Notes: generated from the sequence alone by a model not told the origin. Shown: positions 45,604-56,124, counted from the stretch's first letter. The stretch is 64,000 nt of DNA from Xanthomonas hortorum (GCF_024339125.1 NZ_CP101417.1:1995001-2059000), one strand, 5' to 3'. Translations and numbers: made by a program.

Positions 45604-48600
45604 TCAGTGCGCCGAGGCTGGCGGGCGCCGTGCTGCCGCGCGTTCTGCACGGCGTGCGCGCGCACGTGCGCGACGCGCCTTCCAGCGCTCGCTCAGGCAA
45701 GAGAAGATCACATACAGCGCCGGGGTGCTGAGCAAGGTCAGACTCTGCGAGAAGATCAGCCCACCGATCATCGCGATACCGAGCGGGCGGCGCAGTTCCG
45801 AGCCTTCGCCCAGGCCCACCGCCAGCGGCACTGCGGCCAGGATCGCCACCATGGTGGTCATCATGATCGGCCGGAAGCGCACGATCGAGGCCTCGCGTGC
45901 GGCCGCGCGCGCATCCATGCCGTGCACGCGCTGCGCCACCAGCGCGAAGTCGATCATCATGATCGCGTTCTTCTTGACGATGCCGATCAGCAACACCAGC
46001 GCGATCATCGAGATCACCGACAACTCGGTGTTGGTGAGGAACAACGCCAGCAGCGCGCCCACGCCGGCGGCCGGCAACGTGGACAGGATGGTCACCGGAT
46101 GGATCAGGCTCTCGTACAGCATGCCCAGCACGATGTAGACGGTGAGCACCGCCGCCAGCAGCAGCACGCCCATCGAATTGGGGCTGAGCTGCACGTTGAA
46201 ACTGTCGTCGCCGCTGAGGCGAATGCCGTCGGGCATGCGCAGCCCGTCCACGGTGGACTTGATGATCAGATCCGCCTCGCCGGTGCTCACGCCCGGTGCC
46301 AGGTTGTAGCTCAGATCCATCGTGGTGTACTGGTTTTCATGGATGATCTGCGGCGGCGCCAGGCCCGGCACCTGCGTGGCAACCGACGTAATCGGCACCA
46401 TCAGGCCGGCACGGTTGGGCACGAACACCTGATCCAGCGCCTTGGGCGTGGCGGTCTGCGAGGGCAGCGCATTGACCACCACGCTGTACTGGTTGAGATC
46501 CGAGTAGATGGTGGAAATGGAGCGCTGGCCGAACGCGCCATACAGCGCGCCATCGATCGCACCGACCGAGATGCCCAGCCGCGCGGCCTTGGCACGGTCG
46601 ATCACGATGTTCTGGCGCAAGCCCGAGGTATCCACGTCGGTGCCGACATCGCGCAGACGTGGATTCTTCTTCAACGCGGTCTGCAGCTTGGGCAGCCATT
46701 CCTGCAGCTGTGCCAGATCGTTGCCCTGCAGCGACACGCGGTATTGCGCGCCCTGGCTGGTGCCGCCACCGCCGTCGCTGGGCAGGTCCTGGATGGCGCG
46801 CAGGCGCAGATCCAGATCCGGGTAGCGGTCGGCCTTGGCGCTCAGCCGTGCGACCACTTGCGCGGTGGTGTCGCGGCGACCTTCATTGCGTTTTTTCAGT
46901 TCGATATTGAACGAGGCGCTGGAGCCCTGGCGGCCGGAGCCCAGCCGCGCACCGACGGTCTTCACCGCCGGGTCGGCCATCAGCATGTCGGTGATGCGGC
47001 GCTGGCGGCTGACCATGTCGGCGAACGAGACCGTGGCGCTGGAATTGGCGCGGCCCCAGATCAGACCGGTGTCCTGCGCGGGGAACGAGCCCTTTTTGAC
47101 TGCGCTGCCGAGAAAAATGGTGGCGGCAATCAGCAGCAACGGCGTCAGCGACAACAGCAAGGCGTGCCGCAGCGAGAAATCCAGCGCCACCGTGTACACC
47201 GCCAGCATGCGCTCATGCATGCGGTCCAGCCAGGCGCCGAAACGGCCGGGCTTTTCCGGCTCGGTATGCGCCGACAGAAAGCGGCTGCACAAGGCCGGCG
47301 TCAAGGTCAGCGACACCAGCATCGACACCACGATCGCCGCCACCAGGGTCACGGTGAACTCGCGGAAGAACGCCCCGACCATGCCGCTGGCAAACAGCAT
47401 CGGAATGAACACCGCCACCAGCGATGCGGTGATCGAGACGATGGTGAAGCCGATCTCGCGCGCACCGGCCAGTGCCGCGTCCAGACGCGGCATGCCTTCG
47501 TCCAGATGCCGCATGATGTTTTCGATCACCACGATCGCATCGTCGACCACAAAGCCAATGGCGATCACCAGCGCCAGCAGGCTGAGGTTGTTCAAGGTGA
47601 AGCCGAGCATGTACATCACCAGCGCCGAGCCGGCCAACGACAGCGGCACGGTGACTGCGGCAATCAAGGTCGGTGCCAGGCGGCGCAGGAACAGCGCCAT
47701 GGTCAGGATCACCATCACCAGACTGATCATCAGCGTGGCCTGCACCTCGTGCAGCGAGGCGCGGATGGTGGGTGTGCGGTCGAAATAGGGCGTGAGTGTG
47801 GTGCCGGGCTGCAGGTAGGCGCGCAGCCCGGGAATCTGCGCCTTCACCTGGTCCACGGTTTCGACGATGTTGGCGCCGGCGCGGGTAAAGGCATACATCA
47901 CCACGGCCGGTTTGCCGTCGAACCAGGCCGCCTGATAGGCATCCTGCTGGCCGTCGTAGACGGTGGCCACATCGCCCAGCCGCACGATGCGCCCGTTGGA
48001 CTGGGTGGAGATCGCCAGCTGTGCGAAATCTGCGGCCTTGGCCACCGAATCGTTGGCCACGATGGCCATGGTGGTGTTGCCGTCGGACAGAAAGCCGGTC
48101 GGCGAGGTGACGTTGGCCGCGCGCACCGCGTTGCGCAGATCGTCCGGGGTCAGGCCCAGCGCGTTGAGCGCGCGCAGGTCAACATCCACGCGTACCGCCG
48201 GTGTGGAGGCGCCGGCAATATCGACCGAACTGATGCCGGTGATCTGGCGCAGCCGTTGTGCCAGCAGCGAGTCGGCAACGTTGTAGAGCTCATCGGCCGA
48301 TTGGGTGTCGGAGGTCAACGCGATGGCGATGACCGGGTCGTCGTTCGGATTGGCTTTCGAATAGATCGGCGTGCCGAGTCCGGAAGGCAGGTCCGATTGC
48401 GACGAGTTGATCGCGGTCTGCACGTCCTGCGCGGCCGAATCGATGTTGCGATTGCTCTGGAATACCAGCACCACCAGGCTGCTGCTCTCCGAACTGGAGG
48501 AGCGCATGCGGTCGATGCCGGGCAGCTGGCCCAGATGCCGTTCCAGCGGCGCGGTGACGGTGGACGCCATGGTGCTGGCATCGGCGCCGGACTGCGTGGC

Positions 48601-48744
48601 GTGCACGAAGATCACCGGAATCTGGATGTTCGGCAACGCCGCCACGCCCAGCCGCAGGTAGCACATCAATCCGATCACGAACAAACCGATCGCCAGCAAC
48701 GAGGTGCCGATCGGGCGCTTGATGAAGGGGGCGGAGATGTTCAT
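45604..48744 (-). CDS. mdtC: RND multidrug efflux permease, MdtC-type
   Basis: A 1046-aa inner-membrane proton antiporter with 12 helices and two large periplasmic loops. It has the RND N-terminus (FIKRPIGTSLLAIGLFVIGL), the porter-loop and funnel segments, and TM4 proton-relay acidics in GFVVDDAIVVIENIMRHLDE. The start at 48744 gives the conventional MNISAPFIKRPI beginning. It follows the mdtB-type gene on the same strand; the gap contains a dispersed repeat. MdtB and MdtC are known to form a mixed trimer in E. coli. Its 3' end faces the second repeat array. Confidence 0.93.
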   Translation of the reverse strand: MNISAPFIKRPIGTSLLAIGLFVIGLMCYLRLGVAALPNIQIPVIFVHATQSGADASTMASTVTAPLERHLGQLPGIDRMRSSSSESSSLVVLVFQSNRNIDSAAQDVQTAINSSQSDLPSGLGTPIYSKANPNDDPVIAIALTSDTQSADELYNVADSLLAQRLRQITGISSVDIAGASTPAVRVDVDLRALNALGLTPDDLRNAVRAANVTSPTGFLSDGNTTMAIVANDSVAKAADFAQLAISTQSNGRIVRLGDVATVYDGQQDAYQAAWFDGKPAVVMYAFTRAGANIVETVDQVKAQIPGLRAYLQPGTTLTPYFDRTPTIRASLHEVQATLMISLVMVILTMALFLRRLAPTLIAAVTVPLSLAGSALVMYMLGFTLNNLSLLALVIAIGFVVDDAIVVIENIMRHLDEGMPRLDAALAGAREIGFTIVSITASLVAVFIPMLFASGMVGAFFREFTVTLVAAIVVSMLVSLTLTPALCSRFLSAHTEPEKPGRFGAWLDRMHERMLAVYTVALDFSLRHALLLSLTPLLLIAATIFLGSAVKKGSFPAQDTGLIWGRANSSATVSFADMVSRQRRITDMLMADPAVKTVGARLGSGRQGSSASFNIELKKRNEGRRDTTAQVVARLSAKADRYPDLDLRLRAIQDLPSDGGGGTSQGAQYRVSLQGNDLAQLQEWLPKLQTALKKNPRLRDVGTDVDTSGLRQNIVIDRAKAARLGISVGAIDGALYGAFGQRSISTIYSDLNQYSVVVNALPSQTATPKALDQVFVPNRAGLMVPITSVATQVPGLAPPQIIHENQYTTMDLSYNLAPGVSTGEADLIIKSTVDGLRMPDGIRLSGDDSFNVQLSPNSMGVLLLAAVLTVYIVLGMLYESLIHPVTILSTLPAAGVGALLALFLTNTELSVISMIALVLLIGIVKKNAIMMIDFALVAQRVHGMDARAAAREASIVRFRPIMMTTMVAILAAVPLAVGLGEGSELRRPLGIAMIGGLIFSQSLTLLSTPALYVIFSCLSERWKARRARARARRAERAAARRPPASAH

Positions 48745-48756
48745 GGCTGTGGCGCC

Positions 48757-48787
48757 GGGAATCGGGAATCGGGATTCCGGATTCGGC
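48757..48787. repeat. Dispersed GATTCGGGA-type repeat, copy 4
   Basis: GGGAATCGGGAATCGGGATT followed by CCGGATTCGG lies directly upstream of the mdtC-type start, in the 130-base gap between the two permease genes. It is a short copy without a separate second arm. Confidence 0.7.
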
Positions 48788-48874
48788 AAGCAGGGCCAAA
48801 GCCACGCCCGAATGCGCGTGCGGGCATGCGCCGCCGTAGGCCGGAAATCCGATCAGCCTTCGCTGCACCAGTCG

Positions 48875-51800
48875 TCATGCCGGGCGCTCCGACGTGGAGG
48901 CCGGGTTCGCGCCGTCGCGGCGTGCGGCACGCCGCGCGCGCCAATCGCGCACGCGCTCGCCGGCGCGTTCCATGTACAGATAGATCACCGGCGTGGTGTA
49001 CAGCGTCACCAATTGCGACAACAGCAGGCCGCCGACGATGGCGATGCCCAGCGGACGCCGCAGCTCCGAGCCGATGCCGGTGCCCAGGGCCAACGGCAAG
49101 GCGCCCAGCATGGCGGCGGCGGTGGTCATCATGATCGGGCGGAAACGCAGCAGGCAGGCGCGCCGGATCGCTTCATGCGCGTTGGCGCCGTCGCGGCGTG
49201 CGTCGATGGCGAAGTCGATCATCATGATCGCGTTCTTCTTGACGATGCCGATCAGCAGCACGATGCCGACGATGCCGTCCACCGACAGGCTCAGCCCGCA
49301 CATCATCAACGCCAGCAGCGCGCCAACACCGGCCGGCGGCAGCGTGGAGATGATCGTCAGCGGGTGGATGTAGCTCTCGTAGAGCACGCCCAGCACGATG
49401 TAGATCACCACGATCGAGGCCAGCAGCAGCCACACGATATCGGTCTGGCTGCCGGTGAATTCGGCCGCCTTGCCGACGAACTCGGCATGCACCTGGGTCG
49501 GGATCTTGAGGTCTTCGCGCGCCTGTTCGATCGCTTCCACCGCCTGCGACAGCGAGTGACCCGGCGCCAGATTGAACGAGACCGTGACCGCCGGCAGCTG
49601 TTGCTGATGGCTCACCACCAATGGCGTGTTGGTGACCTTGGCTTCGGCCAGTGCGGCCAGCGGAATGATGCTGCCGGCGCCGACCACGATGCCGGTGTTC
49701 TGCGCGCCCACGCCGGTGGCGGTGGACGAGTTGGACGAGCTCACCTGGCCGAAACTGGTCGCATTGGTGCCGGTCAACGCGCCGCTGCCGTTGCTGGCCA
49801 CCGCCAGCTGATTCATCAATGCGGTGCTGCTGCGGAATTCCGGCGCCACTTCCAGCACCACCCGGTACTGATTGAGCTCGGTGAAGATGGTGGAGATCTG
49901 GCGTTGGCCGAAGGCGTCGTACAGCGTGTCGTCGATGGTCTGCATCGGCACGCCGAGCATGCTGGCCTTGTCGCGGTCGATGGTCAGTTCCAGCGCGCGC
50001 CCCTGGTTGGCCAGGTTGTTGTCCACATCCGCCAGCTCGGGCAGCTTGCGCATCGCCTCGGTCATGCGTGCGGCCCAGGTGGCCAGCTCGGCGCTGTCCA
50101 CATCCGACATCGAGTACTGATACTCGGTGGCGGCCACGCGGGTGTCCAGGGTGACGTCCTGCACCGGCTTGAGGAACAGCGCCACGCCCGGAATGCCGGA
50201 CACCGCTTTCTGCAGGCGCGGCAGCACCTCGTCCAGGCTGTCGCGGTCGCCGCGCGTCTTCAGCACGATCGACAGCTGGCCCTGGTTGATGGTGGGGTTC
50301 ATCGAGCCGGCGCCGATGAAGGCCGCCACACCGGTCACTGCCGGGTCTTTCTGCAGCGCCGCGGCCACCGCCTGGGTGCGCTGCTGCATTTGCGGGAAGG
50401 CCACGTTCTGATCGGCCTGCACCACGCCGGTGATCAGGCCGGTGTCCTGCTCGGGCAGCAGGCCCTTGGGGATCGCGATGTACAGCACTACGGTCAGCGC
50501 CACCGCGCCGATCGCCACCGCCAAAGTCAGCGGCTGATGCGCCAGCACCCAGTCCAGGCTGCGCTCGTAGGTGCCCACCGTGCGCGTCCACAGGTTGGTC
50601 TTGCCGGCTGCGGCGGCACGCTCGTGCGCATCTTCGCCCTCGGGCAAGGCGTCTGGCTTGAGCAGGTAGGCGCACATCATCGGCGTCAGCGTCAGCGACA
50701 CCAGCATCGAGATCGTCACCGCAATCGACAGCACCCACGCAAACTCATGGAACAGGCGCCCGGTGACGCCCGGCATCAGCAGCAGCGGCAGGAACACCGC
50801 CACCAGCGACACGGTCAGCGACAACACGGTAAAGCCGATCTGCTTGGCGCCGATTTCGGCCGCTTCCGGCCCGCTCTTGCCTTGTTCGATGTAGCGCACG
50901 ATGTTTTCGATCATCACGATCGCATCGTCGACCACGAATCCGGTCGCCACCACCAGCGCCATCAGCGACAGGTTGTCCAGCGACATGCCCGCAAACGCCA
51001 TCACCCCGAAGGTGCCGGCCAGCGACAGCGGCACAGCCACCGAGGGAATGATGGTGGCCCACAGCCGGCGCAGGAACACGAAGATCACCGCCACCACCAG
51101 GAAGATGGTCAGCACCAGGGTGAACTTCACTTCATGCACGGAGGCGCGGATGGTTTCGGTGCGGTCGGCGAAGACTTCCAGGTGCACATCGGCCGGCAAT
51201 ACCGACTGCAGCTGCGGCAGGATGCTGCGGATCTGCTCCACCGTCTGCACGATGTTGGCACCGGGCTGGCGGCGGATTTCCAGCAGCACCGCCGGCTTGC
51301 CATCGGCCCAGGCGGCGAGCTGATCGTTTTCCACACCGTCGACCACGTTGGCCACATCGGCCAGCCGCACCGGGCGGCCATTGCTGTAGCTGATGATGGT
51401 CTCGCGGTATTGCGCCGCATCGGTGAGCTGGTCGTTGGTGCCGATGCTGTAGGACTGGGTCTTGCCGTTGAGCGAGCCCTTGGGGGCGCTGACATTGGTC
51501 TGGGTCAGCGCGCTGCGCAGCGACTCCATGGTCAGGCCCATGTTCGACAGCTGCGCCGGGTTGACCTGGATGCGCACCGCAGGCCGCACGTTGCCGGCGA
51601 TCGACACCAGGCCCACGCCCGGCACCTGCGACAGGCGCTGGGCCAGGATCGCGTCGGCATAGCGGTTGACCTCGCGCAGCGGCAGCGAGTCGGAGGTGAG
51701 CTTGAGCGTGAGGATGGCCGCGTCGGCCGGATTGACCCGGTTATAGACCGGCTGGTACGGCAGCGACGAGGGCAGGGTGGCCTGGCGGATCGCCGCCTGC

Positions 51801-52123
51801 ACGTCCTGCGCGGCGATGTCGATGTCGCGGTCCATCGAGAACTGCAGAATGATCGTGGACAGGCCTGCCGACGAATCGGAGGTCATCATCTGCAGCCCGG
51901 AGATCTGCCCGAGCTGGCGCTCCAGCGGTGTGGTCACCAGCGAAGCCATGGTGGTCGCATTGGCGCCGGGGTACTGGGTGGAGACGACCAGGCTGGGCGC
52001 GTCGATTTCCGGCAGTGCGGAGACCGGCAGTTGCCGGTAGCCCAGGATGCCCAGCAGCAGGATGCCCGCCATCAACAACGAGGTGGCGATGGGACGGCGG
52101 ATGAAGATGGTCGAAAAGCCCAC
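48875..52123 (-). CDS. mdtB: RND multidrug efflux permease, MdtB-type
   Basis: A 1082-aa RND antiporter starting at GTG 52123, with AAGGA eight bases upstream (an in-frame TTG 27 bases earlier is less likely). N-terminus GFSTIFIRRPIATSLLMAGI, TM4 relay in GFVVDDAIVMIENIVRYIE. One periplasmic loop carries a Ser/Asn/Thr-Gly-rich insert near residue 790 (NGSGALTGTNATSFGQVSSS), which is unusual. Between the fusion-protein gene (52217) and the mdtC-type gene, in the usual mdtABC order. Confidence 0.93.
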   Translation of the reverse strand: MGFSTIFIRRPIATSLLMAGILLLGILGYRQLPVSALPEIDAPSLVVSTQYPGANATTMASLVTTPLERQLGQISGLQMMTSDSSAGLSTIILQFSMDRDIDIAAQDVQAAIRQATLPSSLPYQPVYNRVNPADAAILTLKLTSDSLPLREVNRYADAILAQRLSQVPGVGLVSIAGNVRPAVRIQVNPAQLSNMGLTMESLRSALTQTNVSAPKGSLNGKTQSYSIGTNDQLTDAAQYRETIISYSNGRPVRLADVANVVDGVENDQLAAWADGKPAVLLEIRRQPGANIVQTVEQIRSILPQLQSVLPADVHLEVFADRTETIRASVHEVKFTLVLTIFLVVAVIFVFLRRLWATIIPSVAVPLSLAGTFGVMAFAGMSLDNLSLMALVVATGFVVDDAIVMIENIVRYIEQGKSGPEAAEIGAKQIGFTVLSLTVSLVAVFLPLLLMPGVTGRLFHEFAWVLSIAVTISMLVSLTLTPMMCAYLLKPDALPEGEDAHERAAAAGKTNLWTRTVGTYERSLDWVLAHQPLTLAVAIGAVALTVVLYIAIPKGLLPEQDTGLITGVVQADQNVAFPQMQQRTQAVAAALQKDPAVTGVAAFIGAGSMNPTINQGQLSIVLKTRGDRDSLDEVLPRLQKAVSGIPGVALFLKPVQDVTLDTRVAATEYQYSMSDVDSAELATWAARMTEAMRKLPELADVDNNLANQGRALELTIDRDKASMLGVPMQTIDDTLYDAFGQRQISTIFTELNQYRVVLEVAPEFRSSTALMNQLAVASNGSGALTGTNATSFGQVSSSNSSTATGVGAQNTGIVVGAGSIIPLAALAEAKVTNTPLVVSHQQQLPAVTVSFNLAPGHSLSQAVEAIEQAREDLKIPTQVHAEFVGKAAEFTGSQTDIVWLLLASIVVIYIVLGVLYESYIHPLTIISTLPPAGVGALLALMMCGLSLSVDGIVGIVLLIGIVKKNAIMMIDFAIDARRDGANAHEAIRRACLLRFRPIMMTTAAAMLGALPLALGTGIGSELRRPLGIAIVGGLLLSQLVTLYTTPVIYLYMERAGERVRDWRARRAARRDGANPASTSERPA

Positions 52124-52216
52124 GGGGGGAATCCTTGCTGAAGACGTCAATCGGTGCCGGCGCGCAATGCGTCGACGCGCACCGGCGACGGAACTCCCGT
52201 CGCCGGTGGTCGCGAG

Positions 52217-53455
52217 TTAGCGCGGGCCGCCGCCGCGTCGGCCGCCGGCGCCGCCGCTGCTCTTGTCCTGCGCAGCCTTGAGCTCGGCCTCGGTCGGCTC
52301 GGGCGGGGTTTCGCCCGGCTTGAGCGCGCTGACCTTGCTGCCCGGCTTCAAGCGGAACTGGCCTTCGGTCACCACCCGCTCGCCCTGCTTGAGCCCCTTG
52401 GTGATCTGCACGTGGCTGTCGTCCACCTCCACGCCCTGCACCACGGTGCGCATCTGCGCAGTGTTGTCGCTGCCCACCACGTACACGTAATCGCCGTCCG
52501 GGCCGCGCTGCACCGCCTGGGTCGGCACCACGGTGCCGCCGGAGATAGTGCGCAACTGCAGGCGCACGTTGACGAACTGGCCCGGCCACAACGCGTTGTC
52601 GGCGTTGTCGAAGATCGCGCGTGCGCCGAAGGTGCCGCTGTCGGCGGCGATGCGGTTGTCGATGACATCCAGCTTGCCGTCGCCGCTGATGATGTGCGCA
52701 TCGCCGCGATCCAGCGCCGCCACGCCCAGCGCGGCGGCCGCCTGTCCGCTGCGCACCGCCTGCAGCTCGCGCTCGGGCAGGTTGAAGGACACGTAGATCG
52801 GGCGGATCTGGGTCAGGGTGACGATGGTAGAGGTGCTGCTGACGATATTGCCCACGTCCACACCGCGGATGCCGGCAATGCCGTCGATCGGCGCCAGGAT
52901 GCGGGTGAACTGCAACTGCACCTGGGCCGCGCGCATCTGCGCATCGTTGGCCGACACCGCTGCCTCGTACTGCGCCACCTGGTTGCGCTGGGTGTCCAGA
53001 TCGGTGCGCGAGACGTACTGCTTGTAGGCCGGATCGTTGGAGCGCTGGTAGTTGACCCGCGCGGTGGCCAGCAGCGCCTGGTTCTGGCGCTTGGCCGCCA
53101 GCGACTGGTCATAGCTGGCCTGCAGGCTGCGTGGATCGATCTGCGCCAGCAGCTGGCCCTTCTTCACTTCCTGGCCCTCCTGGAAATTCAGGCTCATCAG
53201 CTGGCCACCGACCTGCGGGCTGACCGTGACCGTGTTGAGCGCGGTGACCGTGCCCAACGCGCTGGCATAGACCGGCACGTCCTGGGTGGTGGCGGCCACC
53301 ACCGTGACCGGCACCGGGCCGTGGTCTTCGGTGCCGCTGCCGTCCGGCGCGCCCGCGCGCTTGCCGTGATTGCCCCCACCGAACATGCGCATTGCAACGA
53401 ACACCACGACAAGCACCGCTACGACCAGCAGTGTGATCTTCCAAAAACGCGACAT
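52217..53455 (-). CDS. mdtA: Membrane-fusion (periplasmic adaptor) protein of the RND system, MdtA-type
   Basis: A 412-aa adaptor that links the RND pump to an outer-membrane channel. One N-terminal membrane anchor (FWKITLLVVAVLVVVFVAMR), then split lipoyl halves (VSPQVGGQLMSLNFQEGQEV and LAPIDGIAGIRGVDVGNIV), a coiled-coil hairpin at about 95-170, a beta-barrel (FNLPERELQAV) and a membrane-proximal domain. The tail is Gly/Arg-rich. First gene of the operon (53455, preceded by CAGGAG). No outer-membrane TolC-type gene is in the window. Confidence 0.93.
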   Translation of the reverse strand: MSRFWKITLLVVAVLVVVFVAMRMFGGGNHGKRAGAPDGSGTEDHGPVPVTVVAATTQDVPVYASALGTVTALNTVTVSPQVGGQLMSLNFQEGQEVKKGQLLAQIDPRSLQASYDQSLAAKRQNQALLATARVNYQRSNDPAYKQYVSRTDLDTQRNQVAQYEAAVSANDAQMRAAQVQLQFTRILAPIDGIAGIRGVDVGNIVSSTSTIVTLTQIRPIYVSFNLPERELQAVRSGQAAAALGVAALDRGDAHIISGDGKLDVIDNRIAADSGTFGARAIFDNADNALWPGQFVNVRLQLRTISGGTVVPTQAVQRGPDGDYVYVVGSDNTAQMRTVVQGVEVDDSHVQITKGLKQGERVVTEGQFRLKPGSKVSALKPGETPPEPTEAELKAAQDKSSGGAGGRRGGGPR

Positions 53456-53711
53456 GCGACAACTCCTGAGGGCGGGCCGGGCGCTGATGCGACCGTGGGG
53501 CAGCTGTGCGAAGCATATCGTTGCGCCCAAGCAATTGAGCGTTACTGAAGTAACGGCTCGCCAAGCGAAACGGCCACGACGTTCACAGATGCAGTACAGC
53601 GGCAACGCACCACGGTCGCCACGGTTGACCGGCGGGCTGAATCGGGCACCACCGCAGCCCGCCAGCTGCGCGGGTGCACTACATTAAGCAACCATCTTTA
53701 GAGGATTCTCG

Positions 53712-55028
53712 ATGCGCCACTCCCGCCTGCTGACCAGCGCGCTGTTGCTCGCCCTGCCCACGCTCGCCGCCGCCCAGGCTGCGCCCCGGCCCGAAGTGCA
53801 GGCCGCCGCCGCGCCGTTGCAGACCAAGCTGGTGCAGTGGCGCCGCGACTTCCATCAGCATCCGGAACTGTCCAACCGCGAGGAGCGCACTGCCGCCACG
53901 GTGGCCGCGCAGCTGCGCAAGCTCGGCCTCAAGCCGCGCACCGGCATCGCCCATCACGGCGTGGTGGCCATCATCAAGGGCGGCAAGCCAGGTCCCAAGA
54001 TCGCCTTGCGTGCGGATATGGACGCCCTGCCGGTGAAAGAGCAGACCGGGCTGCCGTTCGCTTCCAAAGCCACTGCCGAGTACCGCGGCGAGCAGGTCGG
54101 GGTGATGCACGCCTGCGGCCACGACGCGCACACCGCGATCCTGCTCGGCGTGGCCGAGGCGCTGGTCAGCATGCGCGACCAGTTGCCCGGCGAGGTGATG
54201 CTGATCTTCCAGCCCTCCGAAGAGGGCGCACCCGGCAACGAAGAGGGCGGCGCTTCACTGATGCTCAAGGAGGGGCTGTTTGCCGACTTCAAGCCGCAGG
54301 CGGTGTTCGGCCTGCATGTGTTCTCCAGCGTGCAGGCCGGCAAGATCGCGGTGCGTAGCGGCCCGCTGATGGCTGCCTCGGACCGCTTTGCGATCAAGAT
54401 GATCGGCCGCCAGACGCATGGCTCGGCGCCGTGGAACGGTATCGACCCGATCGTGGCCAGTGCCGACATGATCGGCGCTGCGCAGACCGTGATCAGCCGC
54501 CGCGCCAACCTGTCCAAGCAGCCGGCGGTGCTGAGCTTCGGCGCGATCAAGGGTGGCATCCGCTACAACATCATCCCCGACGACGTGGAAATGGTCGGCA
54601 CCATCCGCACCTTCGACGAAGCCATGCGCCAGCAGATCTTCGCCGACCTCAAGACCGTGGCCGAGCACACTGCGGCCGCCCACGGGGCCACCGTCGAGGC
54701 GCAGGTGCCGGACCAGCCCGGCAACCCGGCCACGGTCAACGACCCGGCGCTGACCGCCAGGATGCTGCCCAGCCTGCAAGCCGTGGTGGGCGCCGACAAC
54801 GTCTACGAGCCGCCGCTGCAGATGGGCGCGGAAGATTTCTCGTTCTACGCGCAGCAGGTACCGTCGATGTTCTTCTTCGTCGGCTCCACCGCCAAGGGCA
54901 TCGACCCGGCGACCGCGCCCAGCAACCATTCGCCGCAGTTCCTGCTTGACGAGTCGTCGCTGGATGTGGGTTTGCGCGCGCTGTTACAGGTGTCGCTGGA
55001 TTATCTGCATCAGGGGGAGGCTGGCTGA
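53712..55028 (+). CDS. M20-family amidohydrolase, exported
   Basis: A 438-aa M20D-type metallo-hydrolase. Signal peptide about 1-21 (LALPTLAAAQA). Metal-site residues include Cys135 and His137 in HACGHDAH and Glu170/Glu171 in FQPSEEGAPG; the RADMDALPVKEQTGLPF block is conserved. Relatives cleave N-acyl or amide-linked amino acids (hippurate-hydrolase or IAA-amino-acid hydrolase type). A signal peptide places it outside the cytoplasm, but its substrate is unknown. AGAGGA precedes the ATG. Divergent from the efflux operon. Confidence 0.88.
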   Translation: MRHSRLLTSALLLALPTLAAAQAAPRPEVQAAAAPLQTKLVQWRRDFHQHPELSNREERTAATVAAQLRKLGLKPRTGIAHHGVVAIIKGGKPGPKIALRADMDALPVKEQTGLPFASKATAEYRGEQVGVMHACGHDAHTAILLGVAEALVSMRDQLPGEVMLIFQPSEEGAPGNEEGGASLMLKEGLFADFKPQAVFGLHVFSSVQAGKIAVRSGPLMAASDRFAIKMIGRQTHGSAPWNGIDPIVASADMIGAAQTVISRRANLSKQPAVLSFGAIKGGIRYNIIPDDVEMVGTIRTFDEAMRQQIFADLKTVAEHTAAAHGATVEAQVPDQPGNPATVNDPALTARMLPSLQAVVGADNVYEPPLQMGAEDFSFYAQQVPSMFFFVGSTAKGIDPATAPSNHSPQFLLDESSLDVGLRALLQVSLDYLHQGEAG

Positions 55029-55031
55029 AAC

Positions 55032-55081
55032 CGGGATTCGTGATTGGGGATTAGGGATTCGTGTGCAAGTGCACGATTCCC
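55032..55081. repeat. Dispersed GATTCGGGA-type repeat, copy 5
   Basis: CGGGATTCGTGATTGGGGAT followed by TAGGGATTCG, then a short opposed CGATTCCC near 55074. It starts four bases after the amidohydrolase stop, so it resembles the copies after ctaE and tsaD in lying at a gene end. Confidence 0.7.
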
Positions 55082-55205
55082 GCTGTCCGTTTGCGGTGAT
55101 TACGGCGGCGGGCTGTGTGAAGCCCGCTGCTTCTGTTTGCCCAGGCGGTCGCTCCGGCGGCCGCCATACACCTCACGGCCAGCCCGCTCGCCCTAAAATG
55201 GCGGC

Positions 55206-56021
55206 ATGAATACCCCAGAAGATTCCTCCCTAGGTCGTGAGGTCGCTTACCCCAGCGGCTACGATCCGTCGCTGTTGTTTCCGATTCCGCGCGCGGCCGG
55301 GCGCGAGGCGATCGGCCTGACCGGTGCGCTGCCCTTTATCGGCCGTGATCGCTGGCACGCCTATGAACTCAGCTGGCTCGATGCACAGGGCAAACCCTGC
55401 GTGGCCACCGCCACCTTGCATGTGCCCAGCGATTCGCCGTCGTTGATCGAATCCAAGTCGCTCAAGCTGTATCTCAACTCGCTCAACGCCACCCGCTTCA
55501 ACAGTGCCGAAGCGGTGCGCACGCGTATTGCCTCCGACCTGTCCACGCGCGCCGGTGCCGATGTGGCGGTGGAATTCGGTCTGCCGCCGATCGATGCGGT
55601 GGGCGAGGGCGAATCGATCGACGCGCTGGATGTCAGCATCGACGATTACGGCCCGCCCAATGCCGCGTATCTCTCAGCGCACGCACAACCAGTCGTGGAA
55701 GAAGTGCTGACCTCGGCCTTGCTCAAGTCCAATTGCCCGGTCACCGGTCAACCGGATTGGGCCAGCGTTACGCTGCGCTATCGCGGCGCGCCGATCGACC
55801 GCGAAGGCCTGTTGCGCTATCTGGTGAGTTTCCGCGACCACGCAGAATTTCATGAGCAATGCGTGGAGCGCATCTTCAATGACGTGCTGATCCGCTGCGC
55901 GCCCGAGTGGTTGGTGGTAGAGGCGCGTTATACCCGTCGTGGCGGACTGGACATCAACCCATTGCGCAGTTCGCCCAGCGTGCCGACACCGCTGTCGATT
56001 TTCCGCGACCCGCGCCAGTAG
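55206..56021 (+). CDS. queF: 7-cyano-7-deazaguanine reductase QueF
   Basis: Reduces preQ0 to preQ1 with NADPH in queuosine synthesis. The 271-aa protein is of the long two-domain (YqcD-like) type. It has the nucleophile Cys177 and Asp184 in [15 protein letters not shown], the QueF signature [11 protein letters not shown] near residue 80, and [11 protein letters not shown]. The ATG at 55206 fits the annotated length of the family. Confidence 0.95.
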   Translation: MNTPEDSSLGREVAYPSGYDPSLLFPIPRAAGREAIGLTGALPFIGRDRWHAYELSWLDAQGKPCVATATLHVPSDSPSLIESKSLKLYLNSLNATRFNSAEAVRTRIASDLSTRAGADVAVEFGLPPIDAVGEGESIDALDVSIDDYGPPNAAYLSAHAQPVVEEVLTSALLKSNCPVTGQPDWASVTLRYRGAPIDREGLLRYLVSFRDHAEFHEQCVERIFNDVLIRCAPEWLVVEARYTRRGGLDINPLRSSPSVPTPLSIFRDPRQ

Positions 56022-56124
56022 TCGGTGGCTTCCGGAGATCGCGTCAGCTTCACGGCGGCGCGATCCACGCTTAACGGCGCTCCGCGCACCCTGCAGTCAT
56101 CGTGATGCACGCAGGATGGCAGCA

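Noticed and set aside
45496..49134. Very long open frame (about 1200 codons) on the plus strand
   Set aside because: It lies opposite the mdtC-type permease, which has clear RND motifs and a good start. High GC creates long antisense frames; its His/Gln/Arg-rich composition is not protein-like.
48704..52141. Long open plus-strand frame of about 1145 codons
   Set aside because: It is antisense to the mdtB-type permease and has the same biased composition with no domain.
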